Origin: Fen-1273 sp963837815
GTDB taxonomy: Bacteria; Bacteroidota; Ignavibacteria; UBA10030; UBA6906
Assembly: GCA_963837815.1 (NCBI GenBank)
Contig: CAWIOS010000013.1
Coordinates: 1 to 64,000, forward strand
Direction: 5' to 3'
Length of the DNA: 64,000 nt
Position numbers and translations under genes: made by a program. Below, in pieces: positions 28,745 through 37,743 of the stretch (position 1 is its first letter; every line of letters begins with the position of its first letter). The notes beneath the pieces were generated by a model. It ran no database searches, was not told the origin of the DNA, and worked only from the letters and a program-made list of their open reading frames with translations.

Positions 28745-28822
28745 TCCCCGCTATTCACCCGGATAGCGGGAAAACGCGATTGTACCTTGAAACCACATTC
28801 GAGGAGTTCAACCGCGTTTTCC
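28745..28822 (+). promoter_or_regulatory. Double-hairpin leader of the protease/scaffold gene
   Basis: First hairpin: CCCGCTAT (28747-28754) with ATAGCGGG (28763-28770). The 27-bp element TCCC...GGGA at 28745-28771 recurs exactly at 36744-36770. Second hairpin: GGAAAACGCG (28769-28778) with CGCGTTTTCC (28813-28822), whose 34-nt loop holds the GAGGAG ribosome site (28801-28806) and whose foot ends one base before ATG 28824. The linear distance from GAGGAG to ATG is 17 nt, longer than usual. This suggests structure-dependent translation or RNA processing. Confidence 0.5.
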
Positions 28823-28823
28823 G

Positions 28824-30287
28824 ATGGACACACAGTTCAAAATATACGGCGAGCTGATTCTTGAGAAGTCCCTTGCCAATGCCCCCGAAGGGCAGGCGCA
28901 GGCGGACGAGTACGTTATCAAGGGCCGCGTCCTGAACGCGGTTAAAGACCTCTCCGGCGAAACGCCCATTGTCGCGGAAACCGATTGGAGCTATTTCGAT
29001 AAACACGGATACGTGAAATACGAACACGATCCTATCGAGACGGTGATCGGGGCCGACGGCAAGTTGAAGATGCAGAAGTCCCAGCCGGAGCCGGAGAACA
29101 TTATCGGCGTTCCCCTCCGCAGGACGACCAAGGGCAATTCTGAGGTTTTCCTTGAGGCCGCACTTCTTCCCCGCATGGACAAGGCGCAGAGCGTCGTGAA
29201 GCTGATGAAGGCGCTTCGGGAGCACAACGAGAAGTATCCCGACGCCAAACGGACGCTTGGCTACTCGATTGAAGGCGGATACGCAAGGAAGTCCGCCGAC
29301 GGTCATTACGTGGCGCGGGTTATCAACGTGGCCATTACTCCCATCCCGGTTGATTGCACAAGCTACGTCGAGCAGACGACCAAGGCGAACAGGGCGATGC
29401 AGAAGTCCCTTGCCGCCGGTTACGCTACTTCACCGGAAGGGCAGGCGGACGGGGGAGCACTCCGGAAACAGAGCATCGAAGGCGCAAAAAACAACATTTC
29501 CCAAGGGGGTAGCGAGATGGAAAAATTCGGATCGAAAGACGAGTGCTACAAGCATCACGTCACAAAAGGGCTTGCCGCAGAGGAAGCCAAGAAAAAGGCT
29601 GAGGAGTGGGAAGCGGCGCAGGCTCAGAAAGCCACTGTTGAGAACGCCGCCGCCGAGAAAAGCCTTGCCGCCGTTGTCGATCAGTTCCAGACCTCTATCG
29701 ACTCCGCGACCGAGCTTGTCAAGAACCTTGACGCCAAGGCCGAGGGCATGACCCAGCTTGACGTTCAGATCAAGAAGTCGCTCACCGCCCTTTCCGCGAA
29801 CGAAGCGGTTGACGGCGCGGAGCTTTTCGCGAATCAGGGCAAGGCGACGATGGAAGTTGCCTCCATGACACGCGACGGATTCACCGCCCTTGCCAAGTCG
29901 ATTTCGGCTCAGGCTGAGGGTATGCGGGCACAGAACGAAATCGTCAAGAGCCTTGTCGCCAGCGTCAGCGCCATTGCCGAGCAGGTCAAGGGTGTGATCG
30001 AAGGACAGGCCAAGCTCACGAACGGTATCAAGAAGTCAGTCGCCGCCACCACGCCGGACGCCGCGCATCTTCCGGTTGTCGGAGTTGAGGCGGACGAGCT
30101 TCGCAAGGTTGTGACGCCGCTCGCGGCTGAGGACTTCCTTGTGGATCGGGCGATTGCCGAACGCGAGAAGAATCCGCAGGCGTCCGCAATGTACTTCGAG
30201 GCACAGAAGTCGCTCCGGCTGGACGGATTCGCGTCACTCAGCAAGTCGCTCCGGGACGAGATCACGGCGAAGTTCGGGAAGAAGTAA
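28824..30287 (+). CDS. Prohead protease fused to scaffold
   Basis: 487 residues. The first 190 resemble a caudoviral prohead serine protease: DEYVIKGRVLNAVKDLSGE, a substrate-binding middle, then KRTLGYSIEGGYARK (candidate Ser) and VNVAITPIPVDCTSYVEQ. A transition segment KSLAAGYAT...GGALRKQSIEG (residues 194-216) leads to a long Ala/Lys/Glu-rich helical region typical of scaffolds. KS(L/I/V) recurs at least eight times in the whole protein. The protease matures the head by cutting scaffold and capsid after assembly. An internal in-frame start at 29517 probably yields the scaffold alone (separate entry). Confidence 0.8.
   Translation: MDTQFKIYGELILEKSLANAPEGQAQADEYVIKGRVLNAVKDLSGETPIVAETDWSYFDKHGYVKYEHDPIETVIGADGKLKMQKSQPEPENIIGVPLRRTTKGNSEVFLEAALLPRMDKAQSVVKLMKALREHNEKYPDAKRTLGYSIEGGYARKSADGHYVARVINVAITPIPVDCTSYVEQTTKANRAMQKSLAAGYATSPEGQADGGALRKQSIEGAKNNISQGGSEMEKFGSKDECYKHHVTKGLAAEEAKKKAEEWEAAQAQKATVENAAAEKSLAAVVDQFQTSIDSATELVKNLDAKAEGMTQLDVQIKKSLTALSANEAVDGAELFANQGKATMEVASMTRDGFTALAKSISAQAEGMRAQNEIVKSLVASVSAIAEQVKGVIEGQAKLTNGIKKSVAATTPDAAHLPVVGVEADELRKVVTPLAAEDFLVDRAIAEREKNPQASAMYFEAQKSLRLDGFASLSKSLRDEITAKFGKK
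29517..30287 (+). CDS. Nested scaffold protein from internal start
   Basis: In frame inside the protease gene, ATG 29517 is preceded by CCAAGGGGGTAGCGAG, nearly the same extended ribosome site used by the capsid (30349) and sheath (37972) genes. The product would be 256 residues of helical scaffold (MEKFGSKDECYKHHVTKGLA onward). Nested scaffolds sharing the C-terminus of a protease are known in phage lambda (C/Nu3) and others. The conserved ribosome site is the evidence; expression is inferred. Confidence 0.6.
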   Translation: MEKFGSKDECYKHHVTKGLAAEEAKKKAEEWEAAQAQKATVENAAAEKSLAAVVDQFQTSIDSATELVKNLDAKAEGMTQLDVQIKKSLTALSANEAVDGAELFANQGKATMEVASMTRDGFTALAKSISAQAEGMRAQNEIVKSLVASVSAIAEQVKGVIEGQAKLTNGIKKSVAATTPDAAHLPVVGVEADELRKVVTPLAAEDFLVDRAIAEREKNPQASAMYFEAQKSLRLDGFASLSKSLRDEITAKFGKK

Positions 30288-30348
30288 CGCAGTACGGTTG
30301 TGGTAGCGGGTTGTACGAACAAAACATCATTCAAAGGGGGGTAGCATC

Positions 30349-31817
30349 ATGGAAGAAACAGTTGTGGACGTGAGCGCTGAAACCGGAGCCGGAGCCGCAG
30401 GTATGGGGCAGGTTATCGGGATCAACGAAGTGTTCGCTTCGCAGAACCCGCTCGCAGAGCTTCGCAAAGCGCTGAGCGCGGGATACATCACCGACACCGG
30501 GGCAATGGTGGACGGCGGTTCGCTGAGGATTCAGTCGCTTGAACCGACGCTGAAAAACCTCACCTTCAACGAAATGAGCACCACGCTCGCCAATGACTTG
30601 CTTTCGAGCAAGAAAAAGGCGGAGAGCACCGTTGAGGAATACTCGACCATCGACGCCATTTCGGAAGCCTTCACGTATCAGGAAGGCGGGCTTCCGTCGC
30701 AGGAAGATGATATCCTACTGCCGTAAGTTCGAGCTTGTGAAGTACATCGGCGCGGTCGGCATGGTGACGAACGTCATTACGTCGGTCAGAACCCTTGTCG
30801 GCGCGACGTGAAGCCGAGATCAAACGCAAGACGCTGGCGATCAGAAGTCAAACTGAACAAGTCGGCTATTTCGGCAACGCCGCCATTGTTCCACGGAGTT
30901 CAACGGTATGGCGACGGCAGTGAAGAACGCCAACCTGTCGGACAACGTGATCGACCTCAAAGGCAATGCGCCCACGCTCGAAAACTTCAACAGCGCGGTC
31001 AACGTGATCGAGAACATTTCCGGTTACGCGGCGAACCTCCGGCTCTACATCAGCCCGAACGCCCGTAACTTCTACAAGGCGCAACTCCTCAAAGACAAGC
31101 GCTACCTTGTGGGCGGAGATCATTCGGCGGAAGTCGAAGGAATCAAGGCCAACAAGGTTGTGTACGACGGCGGCGAGTTCCCGATGCGGAAGGATATGTT
31201 TCTGAATCCTGTGAAGTGCCCGCGCCGGGATCGCGCCAACAACGCCTTCATCGCGACCGGTTCCACGCCGCCCGCAGTTCCGACGATCACCGCCGGAGCG
31301 GGGGAACCACGGAAGTTGTCGTTGACGCGGCCTCCACGCTTCCCGCCGCGACCTACGACTACGCGGTTGTCGCGGTCAATCAGTTCGGCCAGAAGTCCAC
31401 GCCCGCCACGACCAACGCGGTCGGTCCATGGCTGTCGCGGCAGGCTCACTCCGTCAACTTCAAGATCGCGGACGGCGGTTCGGTTTCCGGACAGGAAGCC
31501 ACGTGCTACGAGCTTTACCGCCGGGTTAACGGCGGAGCCGACACGGATTTCCGCTACATGGCGACGTTCGCGGCCGGCGCAGGCGTCACGTACACGCGAC
31601 AACGGCTCCGATATTCCCGACACAAGCGATATGTTCCTTGTCGAATGGGATCACGGAGCAGGTGTTGGCGTACCATCAGCTTCTCGACATGGCGCTCTTT
31701 CCGCTCGCCAACGTCGTTGACGCACAGCGCTGGCTCCAGAGGCTGTACGGAACGCTGATCGTGTACAACCCGAAAAAGATCATCCACTTCGTCAACGTCG
31801 GGTCGAAGCTGGTTTAA
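30349..31817 (+). CDS. Major capsid protein with Ig/FN3-like insert
   Basis: ATG 30349 after AAAGGGGGGTAGCATC. About 490 residues across roughly five frame breaks. N-terminus: LRKALSAGYITDTG and GGSLRIQSLEPTLKNLTF, then ESTVEEYSTIDAISEAFTYQ, a pattern I recognise from large myovirus capsids. The core continues KFELVKYIGAVGMVTNVITS, NLRLYISPNARNFYKAQLL and GGEFPMRKDMFLNP. At about 31,280-31,600 an inserted beta domain appears (TTEVVVDAASTLPAATYDYA, VVAVNQFGQKS), like the Ig/FN3 surface domains of some capsids. The chain ends with HQLLDMALFPLANVVDAQRW and VNVGSKLV. The N-terminal 60 or so residues are probably removed by the prohead protease. Confidence 0.8.
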
Positions 31818-31847
31818 CCCGGCTTCTGGAGGCAGAGATTTCAACGG

Positions 31848-31882
31848 GGGGCGGGGGCACACAAGCTCTCGCCCCTCTTTCG
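31848..31882 (+). terminator. Hairpin after capsid gene
   Basis: GGGGC (31854-31858) pairs with GCCCC (31871-31875) around a 12-nt loop and is followed by TCTTT. It may attenuate transcription after the highly expressed capsid gene. Confidence 0.4.
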
Positions 31883-31910
31883 TTCAAGAAAATCCAAGGG
31901 GGATAGAGAC

Positions 31911-32427
31911 ATGAAACAGTCAATCGTTGCAATGATCGCGCTTTTCGTCGCGCTTGCTCGCCGTCCCGGTGAAGTCGGACGCGCGGGTGATCCGGATCGA
32001 AAAGTCGATAATTGGTTCTCTTATGAAGCGTCGAACACGTCGCTGTGATTCGTTCAGCGCTGGTCCAGATCAAGATTCGTCGATCCGTCGGTTCCGAGGG
32101 CCGCACACCTTGAGCTTGCGGACGCGATGCCGGATTCCGTCAGGGTTTCGTGGTACACGAGACTCAAGAGCGACACGAATACGGGCAAGGACACGCTCGA
32201 GGTTCAGGTTTCGTTGCTGGCGCATCAGGTCAGGCGCACCCTACGTTACCGCCGTTCTGGACACCATTCAAGGGGCACGAAGCAGATTACGTCACGATCC
32301 CCGGCGGAACGTTCGCCAGCTCTGACGAGTTCGGGATCGCGTTCACGGCGCTAATACCGGCAACGCGGTTGTGCCGAAGAACAGGCAACGCTTCTTTGTG
32401 CGGGTCGAGTGGTTTTTCCACGAATAA
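31911..32427 (+). CDS. Exported phage protein, heavily frame-broken
   Basis: ATG 31911 behind AAGGGGGATAGAGAC. N-terminus MKQSIVAMIALFVALLAVPV (restoring one base) is a signal peptide ending VKSDARVIR. Pieces in successive frames read NWFSYEASNTS, DAMPDSVRVSWYTRLKSDTN, TGKDTLEVQVSLLAHQ, DTIQGHEADYVTIPGGTFAS and RQRFFVRVEWFFHE, ending at TAA 32427. About 170 residues. The signal peptide is odd for a gene between capsid and neck genes; it may be an exported accessory protein. Frame breaks are denser here than almost anywhere else in the window. Confidence 0.5.
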
Positions 32428-32430
32428 CCG

Positions 32431-32474
32431 TCCCGGCGTCTCATACTACGGTATGAAAACGCCGGTGCGTTTTT
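32431..32474 (+). terminator. Intrinsic terminator
   Basis: CCGGCGT (32433-32439) pairs with ACGCCGG (32459-32465), extended by TCATAC/GTATGA around a TACG loop, followed by TGCGTTTTT. This is a strong Rho-independent terminator directly after the exported protein gene. Confidence 0.75.
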
Positions 32475-32516
32475 AAGCCCAAGGCCATAAACAAATCCAC
32501 CCAAGAGGACAAGGTT

Positions 32517-32861
32517 ATGAAAATCCAACATTTCACGCAGAAACCCATCCGGCTCACAACCGTCATGGGCGTTGTCGAGTTTGGCAATCAAGGGATTGCC
32601 GAGGTTCCCCGCCCTATTGGTAACTTCCTCTGTGATTCAGACTTCGGCCAGCCCGCAGGCATGGCGTTCTGTACGCTTCTTGGCGATCAGGGCGCGGGGC
32701 CAGCCGACATGACCGTAACACAGTTGAAGGCGATGCTTGCGGAACGCGGTATCGAGATTCCGGCAGGGGCGAAGAAGGCCGGGCTTGTGAGGTTGATCGA
32801 GGAATCGAACGGCACTCCCACAAAGGGAGAGGGTTGCGATGCTGAAAAGCAGGGAGGGTAA
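32517..32861 (+). CDS. Phage protein with HeH/LEM-like C-terminus
   Basis: 114 residues. N-terminal beta part (KPIRLTTVMGVVEFGNQGIA), a linker, and a C-terminal helix-extended loop-helix: MTVTQLKAMLAERGIEIPAG followed by AKKAGLVRLIEE. This matches the HeH/LEM DNA-binding fold often found in small phage head proteins near the capsid gene. It may be a head-completion or decoration protein. Confidence 0.65.
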   Translation: MKIQHFTQKPIRLTTVMGVVEFGNQGIAEVPRPIGNFLCDSDFGQPAGMAFCTLLGDQGAGPADMTVTQLKAMLAERGIEIPAGAKKAGLVRLIEESNGTPTKGEGCDAEKQGG

Positions 32862-32862
32862 C

Positions 32863-33201
32863 GTGAGCGTAACGGAGATAGCGGCCTACATCGTAGCGCC
32901 ATTGCTCACGGCGCTGAACGGCGTGTTGCTTTGGAACTATCGAAGCCTGCAAGGGCGGGTTGCCGAGGGGGAGAAAACGTCCCGCGAGATCAAGGACAAC
33001 TACATTTCGCGGTTCGAGAAGGTTCACGCCAAGATCGGGGAACTGAACACGGAACTGAAAGTCGAACTCGCGAACACCAAGGGCGAGATATTGACGGCGA
33101 TCAGCGGCCTACAGGTCAAGATGGGCGAGACGTTCATTGCGAAGGCCGATTGCGAAAAGAACTGGACCGCTCCCTGGAAATCGGGGCGGAGGGGCCGATG
33201 A
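32863..33201 (+). CDS. Membrane-anchored coiled-coil protein
   Basis: About 112 residues from GTG 32863, behind AGGGAGGGTAAC (ATG 32839 is an alternative). One N-terminal hydrophobic helix (EIAAYIVAPLLTALNGVLLW) and a long charged coiled coil (SRFEKVHAKIGELNTELKVE). This layout resembles small phage membrane proteins of the holin/hemolysin-XhlA type, though its place among head genes is unusual for lysis. The stop overlaps the next ATG. Confidence 0.55.
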   Translation: MSVTEIAAYIVAPLLTALNGVLLWNYRSLQGRVAEGEKTSREIKDNYISRFEKVHAKIGELNTELKVELANTKGEILTAISGLQVKMGETFIAKADCEKNWTAPWKSGRRGR

Positions 33202-33505
33202 ACTTTCACCCGATAGCGGCACCATAAGCGCGATCCGTTGGTTTATCGGCGCGTTCACCGACACCGACGGCAAGGCCAGCTACAGCCGCATGGCCGGAAC
33301 CTACGTTCTTATTAAGATCGTGGAGCGGGCCGAGGGGCCGACGCCGGTTCAGGGGATCATGTGGGACGCCTTTATGATCCTTGTCGGGTATCAGCTTCTT
33401 TCCAAGATGCTGAACGCCTGTCACCGGCGGCGCTGGACATAGCGAAGTCCATGCTTCTCAGGGCACAGGGGTTCGATAATGCAACCCCCCACCAAGGAGG
33501 GATAG
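33198..33505 (+). CDS. Small membrane protein (three frame breaks)
   Basis: ATG 33198 in an ATGA overlap. Restored reading: MNFHPDSGTISAIRWFIGAF, YSRMAGTYVLIKIVERAEG, MWDAFMILVGYQLLSKMLN, then LSPAALDIAKSMLLRAQGFD and a stop at TAG 33503-33505 if one C is removed from the C6 run at 33485. The hydrophobic segment WDAFMILVGYQLL may span the membrane. About 103 residues. It may act with the preceding membrane protein, for example as a two-component holin, but this is a guess. Confidence 0.4.
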
Positions 33506-33508
33506 CGT

Positions 33509-34644
33509 ATGAAGCGCCTGAGCACCGACAGGGCCAACGTGTTCTACGTTCGACGGGCTGGCAACGCCGACGGACGCCCTGAAAGTCTTTGCCACGGTTG
33601 CCGGGGAGAACGGCGCGCCGCTCAAAACGGATACCGGCGTTGAACTGTCGAACATTTCCAACGACGCCACCGGCCCCGGCTCCAAGCTCCTCATAATCGT
33701 ACAACGGGACGACCAAGAAGTACACGGTCGCGTTCAACCTCGATCCCGCGACCAAGCCGCAGTACGGGCGTATCTTTTGGTATGCCACGGCTCGCGGCGT
33801 TCCCGTTGACCTTACCGCGGACTTCCAGCCGGAGGACGTGCGAAATTGCGGCCAGCTTACAAGATCACTCAGGCGACCAGCCAGATCATGCCGGTACAGG
33901 TGTTCCTCGACCGGTTCATCGCGGCAGACGCCAAGATGGACGCCAAGTACAAGGCGGCGGTCAATGCGTTCGTCGCGGCCAGCCGGAGCTACATGGCGCA
34001 GGAGCTTTTCGCCGCGCAGGGCGACCTTGAGCGCGAGATCAAGATGAAGTTCTTTGCCACGCGCCGCGCACATGGAACGGGACTTCTTTCAACAGGAGTT
34101 CCGGAGCGAGTTCTGGCTACAGCAGGTGGACTATAAGCCCATCATTTCGGTTGACCACTATTTCGTCAAGTACGGGGCTACCGAGCGTATGGAGATCACC
34201 GAGGACATAGCGGACAAGATGCTGATTGAGCCGAAGATGGGAACGATTGAGTTCCTACCGACGACCGTATCCGGCTCGCTATTTGCCGCGCTCCTCACGA
34301 ACGTCTCAGCGCTGGGGCTGTCGATCATGGCGGACGGGGGCTACAGCCGCGTACCGTGTCTATTCCGGATCGACTACACCCACGGCCTCGACTTCCCCAA
34401 CCTCTCGAATCAGGAACGGGAATCAATCCGCAACGCCGTCGGGCGCAGAGCGCTTATCAACGTCCTCCCGAAGATCGACCCGCTTGTGCGGGCCACGTCG
34501 GAATCAAAGAGCATCGACGGAGCCAGCAAGTCCAAGACCGGGGGGATCAAGGACTACCTGAAAGAGTACAAGACCGAGGACGCGGCTTGGTGCGCCTCCA
34601 TGCAACGGGAGTACGGTTCCGGGTTTGAAATCGCGGTCGTCTAA
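33509..34644 (+). CDS. Head-completion or neck protein, unknown family
   Basis: ATG 33509 after AAGGAGGGATAGCGT. About 375 residues over four frame breaks. Pieces: MKRLSTDRANVFYV, TPTDALKVFATVAGENGAPL, KKYTVAFNLDPATKPQYGRI, KITQATSQIMPVQVFLDRFI, and the clean C-terminal half from about 34,060 (MERDFFQQEFRSEFWLQQVD to YGSGFEIAVV). The position between capsid and sheath fits a connector, adaptor or neck protein. No signature identifies it. Confidence 0.5.
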
Positions 34645-34645
34645 C

Positions 34646-35059
34646 ATGGACACGGTTCAACACGCGGTTGACGGGTTCCTGATTACAGAGTGTTTCGCCC
34701 TTGCCATTGGGGTTTCATGCCCTCTTGGGGCGGCATTGGGGGGTGCGCTTGTGGGGGCACTCCCTGATGCCGTGGGCTACGCGGAGAAGGTCGTGAAGCG
34801 CGACCCGACGGCGTGGACGTGGTACGTGTCAGCCCACACCGGCAAGGTCGCCAAGGTGTTGGAGTGGATTCCGCAGTACGGCTACCACCTATTCAAAGAC
34901 CGGCACTCGCACGTCGAGATGGGAGCGCCCCGCGATTGGTTTCCGGCCAAGGGGCTGGGATTTTGGGCGTCGGTCAAGGCAATGGAAGTTGATTGGATCG
35001 GATGGGCGACCACCGGGGCGCACGCCGCAACCATAGGAGCGATACGGCTATGGGCGTAA
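34646..35059 (+). CDS. Small hydrophobic phage protein
   Basis: 137 residues from ATG 34646. N-terminal Gly/Ala-rich hydrophobic stretch (CFALAIGVSCPLGAALGGAL), a His-containing middle (YGYHLFKDRHSHVEMG) and a C-terminal hydrophobic segment (WATTGAHAATIGAIRLWA). It may be membrane-associated. No family recognised. Confidence 0.55.
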   Translation: MDTVQHAVDGFLITECFALAIGVSCPLGAALGGALVGALPDAVGYAEKVVKRDPTAWTWYVSAHTGKVAKVLEWIPQYGYHLFKDRHSHVEMGAPRDWFPAKGLGFWASVKAMEVDWIGWATTGAHAATIGAIRLWA

Positions 35060-35883
35060 TATGGGATCAGTACGACATACAGGACATGATGGACGAGTTC
35101 GGGGTTGATTGCCTGTACTATCAGGCGCGGCTCTCCCCGGAACTGAAAAACTCCGTCTCCCCGCTCGATACGGCGGCGATCCGGGGCTTTATCTACGCCA
35201 GCCCGCAGGCCGTCCGTGTGCAACGCACGTCGATCAGCTACAAGATTATTAGCCAGCCGGAAGGCCGGTTGTATCAAGGGGGCGCGAGGTTCACGATTCC
35301 CCCGGTCGCGCTTGACGCCAACGGCGTGTTCCAGCCGGTTCCCATGTACACGACGCTGTTTAAGGGTGACGTGATCGTGGTGAAGGACAAGCCTATCCGC
35401 GACTACGACGTACTCACGAAGGGGAAGCGGGACAAGCTCTATGCGTTCGACGTTATCACGATCCTGTCAGTCGCGAGCGTGGACAGCGCCAAGGCCGAGC
35501 ACCTTTACACCTACGGGACGGACTACGAGTTGAAGGTGAACGGAACGGCCTTGACCGGGATCGCGAAGCCGGACGGGAGCGTGGGGATCGTCCTTACCGC
35601 CGATATGCCGATAGTCTCCGACATTACGTTCGAGTGGCTTGACGGTGGAGCCGCCCCCCCGGAGGACGCGGATTACAACGTCGAGTTCATTTGCTCGCCA
35701 AACTACATCGTGTGGGACGACATGGCCAAGGCGCGGGGAACCCACGACAACGACCTCCCCAAGATGATTATGACGGTCAAGCGAGCCTACGTCAGCAAGG
35801 CCAGCAATCCGGTTGACAAGGTTCCGACGACCGACGACACCCTGTTTGAGAGCTTCGACCAACACAAGGACTCGCTACTGTAA
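35050..35883 (+). CDS. Neck/tail-connector-region protein
   Basis: 277 residues from ATG 35050, overlapping the previous gene by 10 bases. Beta-rich with long ordered segments (RGFIYASPQAVRVQRTSISY, GARFTIPPVALDANGVF, YNVEFICSPNYIVWDD). The position just after head-completion genes and before the tail-completion gene suggests a neck or head-tail joining protein. Intact frame. Family not recognised. Confidence 0.55.
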   Translation: MGVIWDQYDIQDMMDEFGVDCLYYQARLSPELKNSVSPLDTAAIRGFIYASPQAVRVQRTSISYKIISQPEGRLYQGGARFTIPPVALDANGVFQPVPMYTTLFKGDVIVVKDKPIRDYDVLTKGKRDKLYAFDVITILSVASVDSAKAEHLYTYGTDYELKVNGTALTGIAKPDGSVGIVLTADMPIVSDITFEWLDGGAAPPEDADYNVEFICSPNYIVWDDMAKARGTHDNDLPKMIMTVKRAYVSKASNPVDKVPTTDDTLFESFDQHKDSLL

Positions 35884-36741
35884 TGGGCGCTTTGTTTGAA
35901 ATCAAGTTCGACATTGACCTTGCGCCGCTTGTGAACATCGGCAGGTTCCTCAGCCCGGAGCGGGAGGGCCAGCTACAGGCGGCAATCCAGAGCGCCGTCA
36001 AGGACACCGGCGACGCCCTTGTGGGGAATTGGACGCGGGAGGCCATGAACGCGCTAAAGACCTACGGGGGTTACACACAGGCTATTATAGAGGGTACGGA
36101 ATACCCTTTTGACGATGATCCTCTGCATTTCGTTGTCACGAACCGACATAAGGCCGTCCGCTTCTTGGAGGAGGGGATTCAGGCGTTCGACTTGAAGAAA
36201 ATGCTCCAAACGAGCGCCAAGGTCAAAACGAGCAAGGCCGGGAAGCGCTACCTGTCAATCCCGTTCGAGCACAGCCGGGAGAGCTTGATAAAAGCCGGGA
36301 TCGACCCGGAGGAGTTCGGGAACCTTGCCGGGAGCGAACGAGCGGCCCGCCTACAGGCCAGCGATCCCAACAAGTACCGGTGGGGCGAGCGCCTACAGGA
36401 CATGGGCGACCTTGGCAAGCGGCGCAAATACTTCATCGCCAACCCGTCCGTCCGGGCGCTGGCATCGAGCCGGAATTGGCAGGCGCGGGGGCTTGTCAGC
36501 TACGAGTGGAAAAGCTCTCCGTTCGAGAACGTGTATAGGTTTCAGGACAGCAAGGGCAAGACGAGCGGCTACACGTCGTTCCGGACGATCAGCGAGGCGT
36601 CGGACGAGAACGCTTGGATTCACCCCGGTATCCGGGCCATGCACATAGCGGAGAAGGCCGTCGGGGAGGTCAAGCCCATGTTTCAGAACCGATGCGCCGA
36701 GGCGGTACAGAGCCGCGATTCAAGAGGCGTTTGGCACATAG
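35883..36741 (+). CDS. Tail-completion-type protein (frameshift near 36715)
   Basis: About 285 residues; the start overlaps the previous stop (TAATG). N-terminus FEIKFDIDLAPLVNIGRFLS with a later NWTREAMNALKTYGGYTQAI, reminiscent of tail-completion (HK97 gp10-like) proteins. The C-terminus, after removal of one C near 36715, reads CAEAVQS then AIQEAFGT and stops at TAG 36739-36741. Without that correction the frame runs through the repeated hairpin, which cannot be coding. Moderate confidence in family. Confidence 0.5.
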
Positions 36742-36891
36742 ATTCCCCGCTATTCACCCGGATAGCGGGAGAATCAGGCGATACATTTGTGGCGAAGTGC
36801 AGTTGTGCGCTTCGCCACTTGCAATTTTGCACCGAACCTTTTGCGACCTGAATTGTGTCCCTAACTCTGTTTTCGGCAACGGTTGATCCTC
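36742..36891 (+). promoter_or_regulatory. Spacer with second copy of the repeated hairpin
   Basis: The 27-bp element seen at 28745 recurs exactly at 36744-36770 (stem CCCGCTAT / ATAGCGGG). A second, unrelated hairpin follows: GTGGCGAAG (36789-36797) with CTTCGCCAC (36810-36818), nine perfect pairs. Neither has a U-tract, so RNA processing or protection sites are as likely as termination. The DNA after 36820 is AT-rich and may hold a promoter; I see no good consensus. Confidence 0.55.
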
Positions 36892-37739
36892 ATGGCGGCG
36901 AGGTCAGATTGGCGTGGGCTTATCCCGAGCGATCAGACCGGCAAGCTTACGATTTTCAAACGTGCGGAAAACGCAGTTACGGACGCCGAGATAGCCGCCT
37001 ACGTGGCGGGCACACCTGAGCGACGTGCAACTGTCGAACACCGGAATATATCGTATTCCGGTCGATCCCGGCGAACGCCAGCGCGATCACGGATTTTGCG
37101 GTCGAGAACAACCGGCCCTACACCTACCGCGCCACGTTCATTGACACGGTTGCCAAGACCAACGACACGATACTGAACGCCAGCGCGACGCCGAGGGCTG
37201 AGGTATGGGTCAACGTCGTGGACGGCAAGAGCCTTGTTGTCCGGGCGGTCGAGAAGGTGTTGGACGCGGCGAGGACGACCAACGGCGGGAACCTCCCCTA
37301 CATCGTGAACGCGACCGTCAGGGTTTTCAGGGACTACGGACGCCGGAAAGAGGAGGAGAGCTTTGTCGTCGTACAGCGCACAGCCGGACAGTCGGTTGAA
37401 CGGTACTTCGACAGCCTGATTGCAGAGTACGGCGATCAATCGCTCCGGGGCGAAGTCGATATTGACACCCTGCAAGTCGAGTGGGTGTGCATTGGCGACC
37501 CGATGCGCCGGGACAAGTTGACGCAGATTTTTCGGGTACTCCGTCCGCTCCTCCGGCGCTACATCATGCGATCCGGCAACGGGCTTGTCAGGGACGTGCG
37601 CGTGACCATGAGCGGCGACGGCGAGGGGCAGTATCAGGGCGAGGCGGCGGTCAGGGGAACAATGGTTGTGGCGCTTGTGATCGAGAATCAGATGCAGGTT
37701 GCCCGCGAGGGCGTCCTTTTTGAAATCGTGGGGGAGTAG
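36892..37739 (+). CDS. Tail-region phage protein, beta-rich
   Basis: About 282 residues with breaks near 37,015 and 37,065. Pieces: RSDWRGLIPSDQTGKLTIFK, HLSDVQLSNTGIYRIPV, ASAITDFAVENNRPYTYRAT, then a clean C-terminal half (VEKVLDAARTTNGGNLPYIV to QVAREGVLFEIVGE). It precedes the sheath gene. There is no obvious ribosome site before ATG 36892, so the start is uncertain. Possibly a neck or tail-terminator protein. Confidence 0.45.
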
Positions 37740-37743
37740 GGCG

